A stretch of DNA of 64,000 bases, from contig NZ_CP051680.1 of NCBI RefSeq assembly GCF_012849095.1, positions 7,606,001 to 7,670,000 of the forward strand. The letters run 5' to 3'. This DNA comes from Cohnella herbarum (GTDB taxonomy: Bacteria; Bacillota; Bacilli; Paenibacillales; Paenibacillaceae). Every line of letters starts with the position of its first letter. Within the stretch, counting starts at the first letter, position 1. This document shows positions 24,881-34,779 of the stretch, one piece after another. The translations under genes and the position numbers were made by a program. A model generated the notes under the pieces. It ran no database searches. It had not been told where the DNA came from and worked only from the letters and a program-made list of their open reading frames with translations.

Positions 24881-26759
24881 GTCGTTCCCCTCTTTCCATA
24901 GGTCCGCCGATCGTGATCTCCGCGCCTCCGTCCGGGAGATTCCGGAAGAGGAACACGGATTCCGAACCGTACGTCAGTCTCATGCGGATGAATATATTTA
25001 GCAATCCCATGCCGCCCAACTGCAGCACCGGGGTAACGTTAGTCAAGTAAGTTTCGTCGATCTGCTCGCGAAGTTTCCGTAAGCTCTCCGGACTGAAGCC
25101 CGGACCGTTGTCGGATACGGTGACCCGCCAAGCGTTATCCTCCGCGAAGCCGGAAATCCGGATATGCCAGGGGGGCTCTTGTCTTGTCGCGAACTTGAGC
25201 GAATTTTCGACCAGCGGCTGAACGACCAGCTTAGGGATCATGACCCGGGTTAACGGTTCGTCGATCTCGAACGAGTAAACGAGCTTCTTGCCATGGCGGA
25301 TTTCGTTGACCTCTAGATATTTGCGGGTATGCAAGATTTCCGTTTGCAGCTCGACAACCGACAGATCGGATGAAATATAACGCAAAATATCCGACATGTT
25401 TTCCGACATCGACACGATTTGCTCGTTCATGTTTTCTTCGGCCATGACGCTGATCGTCGCAAGCGTATTATACAGGAAATGAGGGTTCATCTGGGATTGC
25501 AGAGCAATTAGTCTGGACTGCACTTCCTGGGATTGGGACAAGAGAAGTTCGTCCATCGATTGGCGCAATCTCGAGCTCATGTTCAAGAACGCGTCGTGCA
25601 GCTGATCGAGCTCGTTAAGCCCGCTGTTCAGTTCCTGGGACGCGATTCGCCCGGAGCCGAGATCGTCCAAGCGAATATTCCGCACCGTGCGGAGAATTCT
25701 ATAAATCGGAAAAGTGATTTTCTTGGCCGCGACGAAAGACAGCAGCATCGCGAACAGCAGGATTCCGACGGCGACGAACAGCGTTTTGCGCGTAAAATCG
25801 GCCAAAGGGGCGAGCAGCTTCTTCTCGGATACGATGACGACCGTGTTCCAGCCGGTCAAATCCGAGCGGTGATTGGACAGTAGCTCCCGATCTCCGGTAA
25901 CTGGATTGCGGAAAGATTCATAAGCGCTCTCCGCCGAAGGTTGCCCTTCCCCTAGCTGACGAATATACGGATCGTATAGGCTGCGATCCGCTTTGAGCGG
26001 ATAGATGATCTGTCCGACGTCGTCGAATACGAGCACGTTTTCTTCGTAGGCCCGTTGCTTGACGAAGCTCAGTACGCTTTTGAAAATCCGATTATAGTAT
26101 TGCTTGACCTCGACAATTCCGATCGGAACGTTGTAGTTGTCGTAAAATTGCCGAAACAAGGAAAGAGAATACTGTTTTTCCCGCGACGAGATGAACTTGG
26201 ACATTTCCTCGTCTTCGACGGGAATGGTAATGTACTTTCCTTGGGTCGACATGACGGCTTGGAACCAGGGAGCGGTATTCGGATCGTAAGAGCGTTCCCC
26301 GTTGTCGAAGCCGTTGCCGTACACTTTGCTATTAAAGTCGTATAGGTATATTTGCTCCGCCGCGCGCGAAGGTCCCATTGCCGCCGTGAGGATTTCCGCG
26401 AGTTCCTTCGCGCTCTGAACGGAATTGGCGGACGCTCCCGGCAGTGTGACGGGCTGTTGCAAACCTTCGACCGGCTTTTGGGGCAGCTTCTCCAGATCGG
26501 TTAAGTATTTCCGAAATTGATTTTTGACAAGATTGGAGTACATAACGTTAAGGGACACATCGTTCATTTTGCGGATTTCCGAATCGATTTGATCCTGCAT
26601 CGATTGTCCGACGTTCACGAGGGAATCCGTTGCGTTCTTTTTGATTAGTCCCGACACCCACAGGTATACCCACGCGACAAGAATCGTAAATACGACGATG
26701 ATGATCAACGTATAGGTCGAGAAGAGAATCGTTTGGATGTTTTTGAGTTTGCTCCACAT
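24867..26759 (-). CDS. YesM-type sensor histidine kinase (two-component system 2)
   Basis: The 630-residue protein has a membrane helix at about 12-35, a large Cache sensor, a second helix near 325-348, HAMP, a His_kinase domain with QSQMNPHFLYNTL (His427) and an ATPase domain with VSDNGPGFSPESL and the GLLNIFIRM box. GGAGG precedes the ATG. It is divergent from the ABC operon at 27001, a usual place for a sensor of its substrate. Confidence 0.93.
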   Translation of the reverse strand: MWSKLKNIQTILFSTYTLIIIVVFTILVAWVYLWVSGLIKKNATDSLVNVGQSMQDQIDSEIRKMNDVSLNVMYSNLVKNQFRKYLTDLEKLPQKPVEGLQQPVTLPGASANSVQSAKELAEILTAAMGPSRAAEQIYLYDFNSKVYGNGFDNGERSYDPNTAPWFQAVMSTQGKYITIPVEDEEMSKFISSREKQYSLSLFRQFYDNYNVPIGIVEVKQYYNRIFKSVLSFVKQRAYEENVLVFDDVGQIIYPLKADRSLYDPYIRQLGEGQPSAESAYESFRNPVTGDRELLSNHRSDLTGWNTVVIVSEKKLLAPLADFTRKTLFVAVGILLFAMLLSFVAAKKITFPIYRILRTVRNIRLDDLGSGRIASQELNSGLNELDQLHDAFLNMSSRLRQSMDELLLSQSQEVQSRLIALQSQMNPHFLYNTLATISVMAEENMNEQIVSMSENMSDILRYISSDLSVVELQTEILHTRKYLEVNEIRHGKKLVYSFEIDEPLTRVMIPKLVVQPLVENSLKFATRQEPPWHIRISGFAEDNAWRVTVSDNGPGFSPESLRKLREQIDETYLTNVTPVLQLGGMGLLNIFIRMRLTYGSESVFLFRNLPDGGAEITIGGPMERGERHEER

Positions 26760-26867
26760 GTTGTCCTCCGTATAGCCGAGATGGTACCGTTTTCACCTTC
26801 CCATTGTGTGCTCGGTTTCTTGATTTGTCAAAAGCGGTTTCGAGAGACGGTTAAATAAGTGCATAAA

Positions 26868-26914
26868 ATGTAACCGTTTTCTCCATGGTTTCCCCTTTGT
26901 TCCGAATCTATAAT
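26868..26914 (+). promoter_or_regulatory. Candidate promoter with upstream cre site for the CUT1 operon
   Basis: A sequence at 26868-26882 (ATGTAACCGTTTTCT) matches the degenerate cre consensus WTGNAANCGNWNNCW at every fixed position. A TATAAT lies at 26909-26914. No good -35 box is present, as expected for a promoter that needs the YesN activator. CcpA control is inferred. Confidence 0.5.
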
Positions 26915-27000
26915 GAGAACAGCCCGCTAGGAAGGCGAGGCGATCACATCGATGCTATGTAAACGGATTCATCGCTGTATACGACAAGGGGAGTGATCAT

Positions 27001-28374
27001 GTGAAAAGATTTACGGCAGTTTGTACTTCGATTATTTTGACATCCGCGCTGTTGACGGCATGCGGAGGTAACAACAATTCGGAACCGTCCGCGTCGCAAT
27101 CGGCAACGCCATCGGCTTCTCAGGGCGAATCGACGGAAACGGCGTCCAACTCGGGTGCCGCGAAGAAAGATATTACGCTGACTTATCTCGCCAGCCAAGA
27201 TTGGATCAAAGACGCGGAAATGGAATTGGCTAAGAAGTTCGAAGAGAAGACGGGAATCCACATCGACTATCAAATCATTCCCGCCGATCAATATTTCAAT
27301 GTGCTGAAAACGAAGCTGAACTCCGGCGAAGGTCCCGATCTGTTCGGCGGACAAAGCGGCAAGAGCGAAATCAGCCTGAACTATAACGCCCAGAAAAACG
27401 CGGTCGATCTTAGCGATCAAGAGTGGGTAAAGCGGGAAGATCCGCTTTCCGTCGACCAATTGACTTTGAACGGCAAAGTGTACGCGCAGACGATCTGGGA
27501 TACTTCGAACAGCTACGTTATCGTATACAACAAAAAAGTGTTCGCGGAGCAAGGCCTCAACGTCCCGACAACGTACGCGGAGTTCAAAGACGCGGCTCTG
27601 AAAATCCAAAAAGCCGGCATCACGCCGTTGTACGAGCCGGTAGCGGACGGCTGGCACCACGTCCTCTGGTTCGCCGAGCCGGGCCCGCAATACGACAAGC
27701 TGCAACCGAACTTATATGAAGATTTAAACGCGAACAAAACGAATTTCGAGACGAGCGCTCCGATGCTGACTTCGCTTACGCAGTTAAAAGAAATGTACGA
27801 TTTAGGTTTGTTCGGGGATAACGCGCTTTCCGATACGTTCGCGGATATGGCGAATCAGATGGCATCGGGCAAGTTCGCGATGGCGCTCATGACCCAGGAT
27901 CTCCCGCAACAGATCGAGAAGATCAATCCGGAGCTGAAAGCGACGGATTTCGGATTCTTCGTCATCCCGCTTGCGGACAACCAGATCTACTACGTCAATC
28001 CGGGCGGTCCGAGCAAGTTCGTCTACTCGGGCGGCAAGCATATCGAGGAAGCGAAACAGTATTTGGGCTTCTTGGCGGAGCCGGAAAACCTGCAATACCT
28101 TCTGGACAATACGCCGACGTTCTCTAATTTGAACTTCTCCGGACTGAAGGACAAATACAGCGACGAGCAGAAGAAGCTGCATGAGACGTATCCGGTGAAA
28201 GGCACGGACATCCAAGATTACGTGAACTACGTCAATCCGCAATGGATGGATATGGGGAAAGACATCGTCGGCATGTTCGGCGGCGCCGCGGAACCGGTCG
28301 ACGTGCTGAAGAGCATCGACAAACGCAGAAGCGACATGGCCAAGATCGCCAAGGACGAAGGCTGGAACAAGTAA
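27001..28374 (+). CDS. CUT1 sugar ABC transporter substrate-binding lipoprotein
   Basis: The GTG at 27001 is the start, with AAGGGGAG upstream; the preceding ATG is followed by a stop. The 457-residue protein has a lipobox (LLTACGG), a low-complexity linker and an extracellular solute-binding domain type 1 (AKKFEEKTGIHIDYQI, GPDLFGGQSG, SYVIVYNKKVFAEQGLNVP). CUT1 binding proteins carry oligosaccharides. It is the first gene of an operon with two permeases and a Gfo/Idh/MocA enzyme. No ATPase is encoded here, so a shared MsmX-type ATPase elsewhere is expected. Confidence 0.93.
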   Translation: MKRFTAVCTSIILTSALLTACGGNNNSEPSASQSATPSASQGESTETASNSGAAKKDITLTYLASQDWIKDAEMELAKKFEEKTGIHIDYQIIPADQYFNVLKTKLNSGEGPDLFGGQSGKSEISLNYNAQKNAVDLSDQEWVKREDPLSVDQLTLNGKVYAQTIWDTSNSYVIVYNKKVFAEQGLNVPTTYAEFKDAALKIQKAGITPLYEPVADGWHHVLWFAEPGPQYDKLQPNLYEDLNANKTNFETSAPMLTSLTQLKEMYDLGLFGDNALSDTFADMANQMASGKFAMALMTQDLPQQIEKINPELKATDFGFFVIPLADNQIYYVNPGGPSKFVYSGGKHIEEAKQYLGFLAEPENLQYLLDNTPTFSNLNFSGLKDKYSDEQKKLHETYPVKGTDIQDYVNYVNPQWMDMGKDIVGMFGGAAEPVDVLKSIDKRRSDMAKIAKDEGWNK

Positions 28375-28401
28375 CAAAAAAAATGAGCTGACTGAAACCG
28401 C

Positions 28402-28443
28402 TGACCCTGATCCCGAAAGATTGAAAAGACGGGATTAGGGTCA
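28402..28443 (+). promoter_or_regulatory. Intercistronic stem-loop after the CUT1 binding-protein gene
   Basis: Arms TGACCCTGATCCCG and CGGGATTAGGGTCA form a 14-bp stem with one G-T pair and a 14-base A-rich loop. There is no T-run. It lies between the binding protein and the first permease and probably limits read-through or stabilises the upstream mRNA. Confidence 0.7.
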
Positions 28444-28484
28444 CGCGTTAACGGATTCATTCTGCATTCGGAGTTGATGGCATC

Positions 28485-29363
28485 ATGTTGAGAAACAAAA
28501 CATATCCGTTCTATTTTACGCTTGCGACAATCGCTCTCTATACTTTGTTTCTCGTCGTTCCGGGGGTTATGGGCTTCTATTACTCCTTGACGGATTGGAA
28601 CAGCTTTTCCGACGAGATCAACTTTATCGGATTGGATAATTTCAAGACGTTGTTTTCTTCAGGCGAGCATTATATGAGCTATGTTTATAACACATTGAAT
28701 TTTACGGTATCGACCGTCGTCCTGAAGACGGCGCTCGGCCTTCTATTTGCGATAGCTTTAAATGAAGGAATTAAAATGAAGGGTTTCCATCGGGTCATGG
28801 TGTTCATGCCCGCGATTATCCCGATGCTCGTCGTAGGCTTGGTTTTCAAATCGGTGCTTAATCCAGCGACGGGGCTGCTTAACGAAACTTTACGGTACGT
28901 CGGGTTAGACTTCCTAGCTCAAAAATGGCTTGTAGACGTGAACTGGGCGTTCAAATCGATCATCGCCGTCGATACGTGGAAAGGCGTGGGATACATTATG
29001 ATCATCCTGCTAGCCGGCCTGCAATCGATATCCAAATCGTACTATGAAGCGGCTTCCATCGACGGAGCGAACCTGTGGCACAAGTTCCGGTACGTGACCA
29101 TCCCGCTGCTCATGCCGTCCCTGGTCGTTACGACGGTGCTTAATTTGCTGTACGGGCTGAAAGTATTCGAAGCGGTTTACGTGTTGACGAACGGCGGTCC
29201 TGGTTATGCGACGGACGTCGTATATACGGCCATATTCAAAGAGTTCTCCATGGGCCGCTACGGCGTTGGCACCGCATTATCCACGATGTTGTTCGTGTTT
29301 ATGACCATCGCAGGTTACTTTATCATCCGCTTGATGACCAAAGGGGAGGATGAACGGTCATGA
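28485..29363 (+). CDS. CUT1 ABC transporter permease (MalF/UgpA-type)
   Basis: The 292-residue protein has six predicted membrane helices and the EAA loop YYEAASIDGANLWHKFRYVT typical of binding-protein-dependent permeases. Its end overlaps the next permease by 4 bases (ATGA). It forms a heterodimer with that protein. Confidence 0.93.
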   Translation: MLRNKTYPFYFTLATIALYTLFLVVPGVMGFYYSLTDWNSFSDEINFIGLDNFKTLFSSGEHYMSYVYNTLNFTVSTVVLKTALGLLFAIALNEGIKMKGFHRVMVFMPAIIPMLVVGLVFKSVLNPATGLLNETLRYVGLDFLAQKWLVDVNWAFKSIIAVDTWKGVGYIMIILLAGLQSISKSYYEAASIDGANLWHKFRYVTIPLLMPSLVVTTVLNLLYGLKVFEAVYVLTNGGPGYATDVVYTAIFKEFSMGRYGVGTALSTMLFVFMTIAGYFIIRLMTKGEDERS

Positions 29364-30178
29364 ACAAAAAGGTTCAAAGCTTGCTCGTAAACGGTTTAGC
29401 CTGGATACTCAGCCTCACGATGCTGACTCCGCTGCTGCTGATCGTCGTTAACTCGTTCAAAACGCAAACGGAAGCGGCGTCCATGAAGCTTAGCTTGCCG
29501 ACCCGATGGGTATGGGACAATTACTCCGTCGTCATCGAGAAAGGCAAGCTGATCTCTTCCTTCTCCAATAGCTTGCTTTACTCGGCGGCGGCTACGGTAT
29601 TCGGCATTGCGCTAGCCGCTATTGCCGCCTATATTTTCGCTCGTAATCCATCGAAGTTAAACCGATTTTTCTACTTCTTCATGGTTCTAGGAATCGCGAT
29701 GCCGATCAACTTCGTAACGTTGACGAAAGTGATGCAATTCACGCATATCATCAATACCCAGCTCGGCATTATCGTGTTGCTCACGGTTATATCTCTTCCG
29801 TTCAGCGTATTTCTTCTCCATGGTTACATCGGATCGGTACCGAGGGAATTAGACGAAGCGGGAATCGTCGACGGCTGTTCGCCGTTCCGGTTGTTCCGGA
29901 CGATTGTGCTTCCGCTGCTCGCCCCGGTGCTGGCGACCGTCGGCGTTCTCAATTTCATGAACGCGTGGAACGAATTCGTCATTCCGCTGTATTATTTGAA
30001 CGATTCGGGCAAATGGCCGATGACGCTTGCGGTTTATAATTTCTTCGGGCAGTTTCAAGTCAGTTGGAATCTCGTATCCGCGGACATCGTACTGACGACG
30101 TTGCCGGTCATCGTAATTTACTTGTTGGGTCAGAAATATATTATTTCGGGCATGACTTCGGGCTCGGTTAAAGGATAG
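29360..30178 (+). CDS. CUT1 ABC transporter permease (MalG/UgpE-type)
   Basis: The 272-residue protein has six membrane helices and the EAA motif ELDEAGIVDGCSPFRLFRTI; it ends in the MalG-type GMTSGSVKG tail. Overlap of the start with the preceding stop indicates translational coupling. Confidence 0.93.
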   Translation: MNKKVQSLLVNGLAWILSLTMLTPLLLIVVNSFKTQTEAASMKLSLPTRWVWDNYSVVIEKGKLISSFSNSLLYSAAATVFGIALAAIAAYIFARNPSKLNRFFYFFMVLGIAMPINFVTLTKVMQFTHIINTQLGIIVLLTVISLPFSVFLLHGYIGSVPRELDEAGIVDGCSPFRLFRTIVLPLLAPVLATVGVLNFMNAWNEFVIPLYYLNDSGKWPMTLAVYNFFGQFQVSWNLVSADIVLTTLPVIVIYLLGQKYIISGMTSGSVKG

Positions 30179-30246
30179 GAAGATTCGGGATTCGATAGGC
30201 AGCCGGCTGGGCTGGTTGGCGTAAGCACAGAGAGGATGACATATTC

Positions 30247-31332
30247 ATGGCAGGCAAAATTTATCGTATGGGCGTAGTCGGTTTGGGGGAAGGCCGCAGC
30301 ATCATGTCCGCGGCGTTGAACAGCAGCCGTTGGAAGCTGGCGAAAGTATGCGACTTGAACCGGGAGTTATGCGAGCAACGGGCGCAGGAGTTCGATTTTC
30401 ACGAATGGACGACGAATTACAACGAGCTTCTGGAAGACCCGGATATCGACGTGATTGCGATCTATACTCCGGATCAGCTTCATTTTACGCACGTGTGCCA
30501 AGCTTTGGAAGCAGGCAAGGACGTATTGTGCACGAAGCCGTTGCTGCCTTCCCTCGAAGGGGCTAAGGAATTGATGGAGGTTCAGGAACGGACGGGCAAA
30601 CACGTATTCGTCGGTCAAAGCTCGCGGTTCTTCGAACCGATGAAGAGGCAACGGAAGGATTTCGAAGCGGGGCGCAACGGAGAGGTCGAGACCGTGGAAG
30701 CTTACTATATTACGGACGGCAGATGGTTTCTGGACAAAGCTTGGAGCAGGCAAAAAGGCTTTAGCTGGATGTACAACTTCATTATCCATGCCGTCGATCT
30801 CGTTCGTTGGTACTTGCCGGACATTCAGGAAGTGACTGGCTTCGGCCGCAGTAGCGCCAACAATGCCGCATACGGACTGGAGACATGGGATACGATGCGG
30901 TTTCTGATGCGCGACTCCGGGGGTCGGATCGCAACGGTATCGGGAAGCTACACGCTTCCGATCTTGGATCTGGCGGCGGAGACGGCCATGGGCTGCACGA
31001 TTCGGGGGACGAAAGGCACGACTCGGGGAGAATATCCGAACTTGCGCTACCATACGCGCTTCGAAGGCGAAGAGCCCGCGTTGCACAAGATGGATGACAT
31101 GCATGATTACTATTTCCGCTTCGAAGGTATTAGTCACCATGCGGGGGAATACCAGAATTACATCGAATATTTCGCCGAATGCCTCGATCAAGGCGTAACG
31201 CCGATGCCGAACGTAGAGGAGGCGGTAACGACGTTAGCCTTAATGGAAGCGATGGAACGAAGCCTCCGTTCGAACGGTCAGGTCGTGAAAGTGAAGGACG
31301 TTCTCGAGGAGTATTGGGCGAAGGTTCGGTAA
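30247..31332 (+). CDS. Gfo/Idh/MocA-family oxidoreductase (second in window)
   Basis: The 361-residue protein has an N-terminal Rossmann fold (RMGVVGLGEGRSIM), an active-site loop (DVLCTKPLLPSLEG with the conserved Lys) and the C-terminal domain with NFIIHAVDLVRWYLPD. It is the last gene of the CUT1 operon, so it probably acts on the imported sugar. It is diverged from the enzyme at 16357, with little shared sequence outside the motifs. The substrate is unknown. Confidence 0.9.
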   Translation: MAGKIYRMGVVGLGEGRSIMSAALNSSRWKLAKVCDLNRELCEQRAQEFDFHEWTTNYNELLEDPDIDVIAIYTPDQLHFTHVCQALEAGKDVLCTKPLLPSLEGAKELMEVQERTGKHVFVGQSSRFFEPMKRQRKDFEAGRNGEVETVEAYYITDGRWFLDKAWSRQKGFSWMYNFIIHAVDLVRWYLPDIQEVTGFGRSSANNAAYGLETWDTMRFLMRDSGGRIATVSGSYTLPILDLAAETAMGCTIRGTKGTTRGEYPNLRYHTRFEGEEPALHKMDDMHDYYFRFEGISHHAGEYQNYIEYFAECLDQGVTPMPNVEEAVTTLALMEAMERSLRSNGQVVKVKDVLEEYWAKVR

Positions 31333-31354
31333 AGGTTTCAGCGTAAAATGATAG

Positions 31355-31398
31355 CGAAAATCCCGACTCCTCGTCCGAGGGGGCGGGATTTTCGTCTT
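31355..31398. terminator. Bidirectional terminator between the CUT1 operon and AraC regulator
   Basis: Arms CGAAAATCCCG and CGGGATTTTCG enclose a second small hairpin (CCTCG/CGAGG). The stem is A-rich before and T-rich after, so it can serve both convergent genes. Confidence 0.85.
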
Positions 31399-31399
31399 C

Positions 31400-32332
31400 T
31401 TAAGGCTGGGAACGATCATAGGCGTAGGTCGAATCCTTTTTATTGTCGCGGTAACGACGGGGTGATTCGCCGGTCCACCTTTTGAATTGTCTGCTGAAAT
31501 GAGCGATATCGGCATAGCCGAGCAGATTGGAAATATGGTCGATGCTCAGGTCCGTATCCCCTAACAGCCGCGTGGCTTCGTCTTGGATCATTCGGGATAA
31601 ATATTGCCGGGGAGAGATGCCGTACACCTTCTTAAACAATCGATTGCAGTGCGATTCGCTTATTCCGAGCTTCTGGGCGATTTGTCCGATAAGCAACCGA
31701 TCTTGATCGGACTGGCCGTGGTAGATCGGCTGTTTGGCCGCCGCTTGGATGAAAGCTTCGATGCGATGGGCCGTCTCCGAGTGGGGCGGTCTTCCGTCGT
31801 CTTGGTTGTCGATCGACGTAGAGAGCGTTAAGCAGAGCTGCGCGATGACTTCGTAAAATAAAGATTGAACAAGGGCGCGTACTGACAGAACGAAGCGTTG
31901 TTCGGATAGGACTAATGCGGCGAGCCGTTCAAGTATCGTTTGCATCGCTTTACCATCCTGAGATGTACCCGGGATTAGCGATAGCGGGGTCGATCGGAGC
32001 AAATGCAGCAGCGGTCTGTCGTCAATTTCGAAATGCAAACACAAATAAGTAAGGCCTTCCGCCGCTCCCACTTTGCTGGAATGAATATCTCCGGGACGGA
32101 TCAGCACGAAATCTCCAGCTTGTTGACGATAGGCTTTCCCGTTAATCGACATGACCTGGCTGCCCTTCATCACGTAGTTGATTTCGTGCTGTTTGTGCTC
32201 GTGAGAAGGGTAAATCCAATCCGAATTCACTTCCCTGACATGGAGGAAGGAAATGTGGTGGGTCGCTTTAAGATCGGGAATAAACTGCTCCGTTACGCTG
32301 TTCTTTTGCCCTGTGCGAATACTGCTGTCCAT
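31400..32332 (-). CDS. AraC-family transcription regulator with N-terminal cupin domain
   Basis: The 310-residue protein has a cupin-like sugar-binding domain (YPSHEHKQHEINYVMKG, FVLIRPGDIH) and a C-terminal AraC HTH pair (ISESHCNRLFKKVYGISPRQ, YADIAHFSRQFKRWTGESP). GGAGG lies before the ATG. It is divergent from the GH52 gene and convergent with the CUT1 operon, so either may be its target. Its own promoter (TATAAT on the minus strand near 32371-32376) is followed by a weak cre-like sequence. Confidence 0.9.
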   Translation of the reverse strand: MDSSIRTGQKNSVTEQFIPDLKATHHISFLHVREVNSDWIYPSHEHKQHEINYVMKGSQVMSINGKAYRQQAGDFVLIRPGDIHSSKVGAAEGLTYLCLHFEIDDRPLLHLLRSTPLSLIPGTSQDGKAMQTILERLAALVLSEQRFVLSVRALVQSLFYEVIAQLCLTLSTSIDNQDDGRPPHSETAHRIEAFIQAAAKQPIYHGQSDQDRLLIGQIAQKLGISESHCNRLFKKVYGISPRQYLSRMIQDEATRLLGDTDLSIDHISNLLGYADIAHFSRQFKRWTGESPRRYRDNKKDSTYAYDRSQP

Positions 32333-32492
32333 GGTGATATCCTCCGTCCGATACTTGTAACCGCTTTTTTATTATACTTGAGGTTAGCTCGATTTGGATA
32401 AATAAATAGCGCGAAATGAGTATGGTTTTATAAGGGGGCCGGGTGTTAATTTGGTAGAAAGCCATATAAAAGCAGAGGAGCGTGTTTTACGA

Positions 32493-34601
32493 ATGAACAA
32501 GTTTTATAATGCTCATCATTCGCCTATCGGGGCTTTCGCCAGTTTTACGCTTGGATTTCGCGGAGCCAAGGGCGGTCTAGGCTTGGAGCTCGGTAATCCG
32601 GCCGATCAGAGCGTGTACGTCGGCATCGAAGCGGATCAAGGGAATCAGCTCTATTACGCTTTGCCGTTCTTCGAGAACGCAACGGACGATAGCAAGAGAT
32701 ACGACGTTGAGAAGGAAACGAACGATAATAAAGACGGAGTAAGGATCGTCGCTTTCCAGAAGGAAGATATCGAGCGGGAGTTCCGGCTTGGAACGGATAC
32801 GTGGAAAGCCGGAGATTTGACGTTTCGCTTGTATTCGCCGGCGCGTTCGGTTCCCGATCCTTCGACGGCTTCCGATGAAGAGCTCAAAGATGCTTTGCTT
32901 CCTGCCGTGTTCGCCGAGTTGACGATCGATAACCGATCCGGAACGAAAAGCCGTAAAGCGTTCTTCGGTTATAAAGGTAACGATCCCTACTCGAATATGC
33001 GCAGGTTAGACGATACGACCGATGGCAAGCTTGTCGGATTCGGACAAGGGCTGATAACGGCGATCGCTACGGACGATCCGACGGCAAGCTCCGCGCTCGG
33101 GTTCGGCATGGAAAGAATATTGGGCGCCAAACTGAAAGAAAACTGGACATTCGGTCTTGGAATGACCGGCACCATCGTCATCGACGTGCCGCCTGGAGAG
33201 TTGAAGACGACTCGTTTTGCCATCTGTTTCTATCGCGGAGGCGTTGCGACCGCGGGATTGGAGACGAGTTATTACTACACCCGATTGTTCTCTGATATTG
33301 AGTCGGTCGCGAAGTACGCCCTATCGGGCTTCGACAGATTGACGGAAGCTTGCGAGCGTTCGGACGAGACGATCGCGAACGCCTCGCTTAGCGATGACCA
33401 GAAATTCATGATGCGCCACGCCTTCCGCAGCTATTACGGCAACACGCAGTTGCTGGCGGACAAGCAAGGGAAGCCGGTGTGGGTCGTCAACGAAGGCGAA
33501 TATCGAATGATGAATACGTTCGATCTGACGGTGGATCAGTTGTTCTACGAGATGAAGATGAATCCATGGACGGTCAAGAACGTACTGGATCAATTCACGG
33601 ACAGATACAGTTATCGGGACGAGGTTCGATTCCCCGGGGAGGAGACGCTGCATCCCGGCGGACTGAGCTTTACGCACGACATGGGCGTAGGGAACGTGTT
33701 CTCCAGGCCTTCGTACTCTTCCTACGAGATGTTCGGCCTGGACGATTGTTTCTCGCACATGACGCACGAGCAGTTGGTGAACTGGATTCTATGCGCGGCC
33801 GTATACGTCGAGCAAACCCGGGACGAGGAGTGGCTCGGCCAACGATGGGAGCTGCTTGAAGCTTGCTTCCAGAGCATGCTGAACCGCGACCATCCGGATC
33901 CGAGTAAACGTAACGGCTTAATGAGCCTGGACAGTTCGCGTACGATGGGCGGAGCCGAGATTACGACGTATGACAGCTTGGACGTTTCGTTGGGGCAATC
34001 GAGAAATAATATCTACATGGCGGGCAAATGTTGGGCCGCTTACGTAGCTCTGGAGAAGCTGTTCAACGCTCGCGACCTCAAGGCTCTTGCCGATGAGGCT
34101 GGCCGACAAGCGGACCGTTGCGCTTCGACGCTTACCGCTGAGCTGACGGATAACGGCTACATTCCGGCGGTTATCGGCGAAGGGAACGATTCGCGCATCA
34201 TCCCGGCCATCGAGGGACTTATTTTCCCTTATTCGACCGGATGCCTGGAAGCTCTCGATCCGACAGGACGCTTCGGCGACTACTTGCAAGCGTTGAGAAC
34301 CCACTTGGACACGGTGCTCGTTCCCGGCGTTTGCTTATTCGAAGACGGAGGATGGAAGCTTTCATCCACAAGCAACAATTCATGGCTTAGCAAAATCTAT
34401 TTGTGCCAGTTTATCGCCCGCCAGATCATGGGCGTTTCCTTAGGCGAATCGGGAGCCGCAGCGGATGCGGCGCATGTCGGATGGCTGACCCACCCGGAGC
34501 TGTCGTACTACAGTTGGAGCGATCAGATTCTGTCCGGGGAAATTATCGGCAGCAAGTATTACCCGCGCGGCGTAACAAGCGTATTGTGGTTGGAAGAGTA
34601 A
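32493..34601 (+). CDS. GH52 beta-xylosidase
   Basis: The 702-residue intracellular protein starts MNKFYNAHHSPIGAFASF, which matches the N-terminus of GH52 enzymes; I prefer this ATG over the TTG at 32451. By alignment with the Geobacillus enzyme (nucleophile Glu335, acid/base Asp495) the catalytic pair here is Glu334 in VVNEGEYRMMN and Asp494 in TTYDSLDVSL, a constant offset of one. It has no signal peptide, so it cuts imported xylooligosaccharides to xylose in the cytoplasm. The gene is divergent from the AraC regulator and stands apart from the aldouronate locus. Confidence 0.95.
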   Translation: MNKFYNAHHSPIGAFASFTLGFRGAKGGLGLELGNPADQSVYVGIEADQGNQLYYALPFFENATDDSKRYDVEKETNDNKDGVRIVAFQKEDIEREFRLGTDTWKAGDLTFRLYSPARSVPDPSTASDEELKDALLPAVFAELTIDNRSGTKSRKAFFGYKGNDPYSNMRRLDDTTDGKLVGFGQGLITAIATDDPTASSALGFGMERILGAKLKENWTFGLGMTGTIVIDVPPGELKTTRFAICFYRGGVATAGLETSYYYTRLFSDIESVAKYALSGFDRLTEACERSDETIANASLSDDQKFMMRHAFRSYYGNTQLLADKQGKPVWVVNEGEYRMMNTFDLTVDQLFYEMKMNPWTVKNVLDQFTDRYSYRDEVRFPGEETLHPGGLSFTHDMGVGNVFSRPSYSSYEMFGLDDCFSHMTHEQLVNWILCAAVYVEQTRDEEWLGQRWELLEACFQSMLNRDHPDPSKRNGLMSLDSSRTMGGAEITTYDSLDVSLGQSRNNIYMAGKCWAAYVALEKLFNARDLKALADEAGRQADRCASTLTAELTDNGYIPAVIGEGNDSRIIPAIEGLIFPYSTGCLEALDPTGRFGDYLQALRTHLDTVLVPGVCLFEDGGWKLSSTSNNSWLSKIYLCQFIARQIMGVSLGESGAAADAAHVGWLTHPELSYYSWSDQILSGEIIGSKYYPRGVTSVLWLEE

Positions 34602-34779
34602 TAGAGGCTGACAGCCATCACGCGCCGTCGCGCCTTGCGCGGGGAGTCTCGCGAGGTCATTAACAGGTAGATACGGGAGGGAGGAGGTGGGTTTGAGCCT
34701 TACTTTCTCCCTTTTTATTTGGAATAGCATATAACCCGACCGTAAAATAAACCGCGTACAGGAGGGAAGGTCGATCCAG
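34602..34779 (+). other. Intergenic stretch after the GH52 gene
   Basis: This part holds no clear gene. A GC-rich CGCG-containing segment (34620-34655) and a weak AGGGAG...CTCCCT stem followed by a T-run (about 34677-34716) may terminate the GH52 transcript. The GTG of the next kinase follows AGGAGGGA. Confidence 0.35.
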
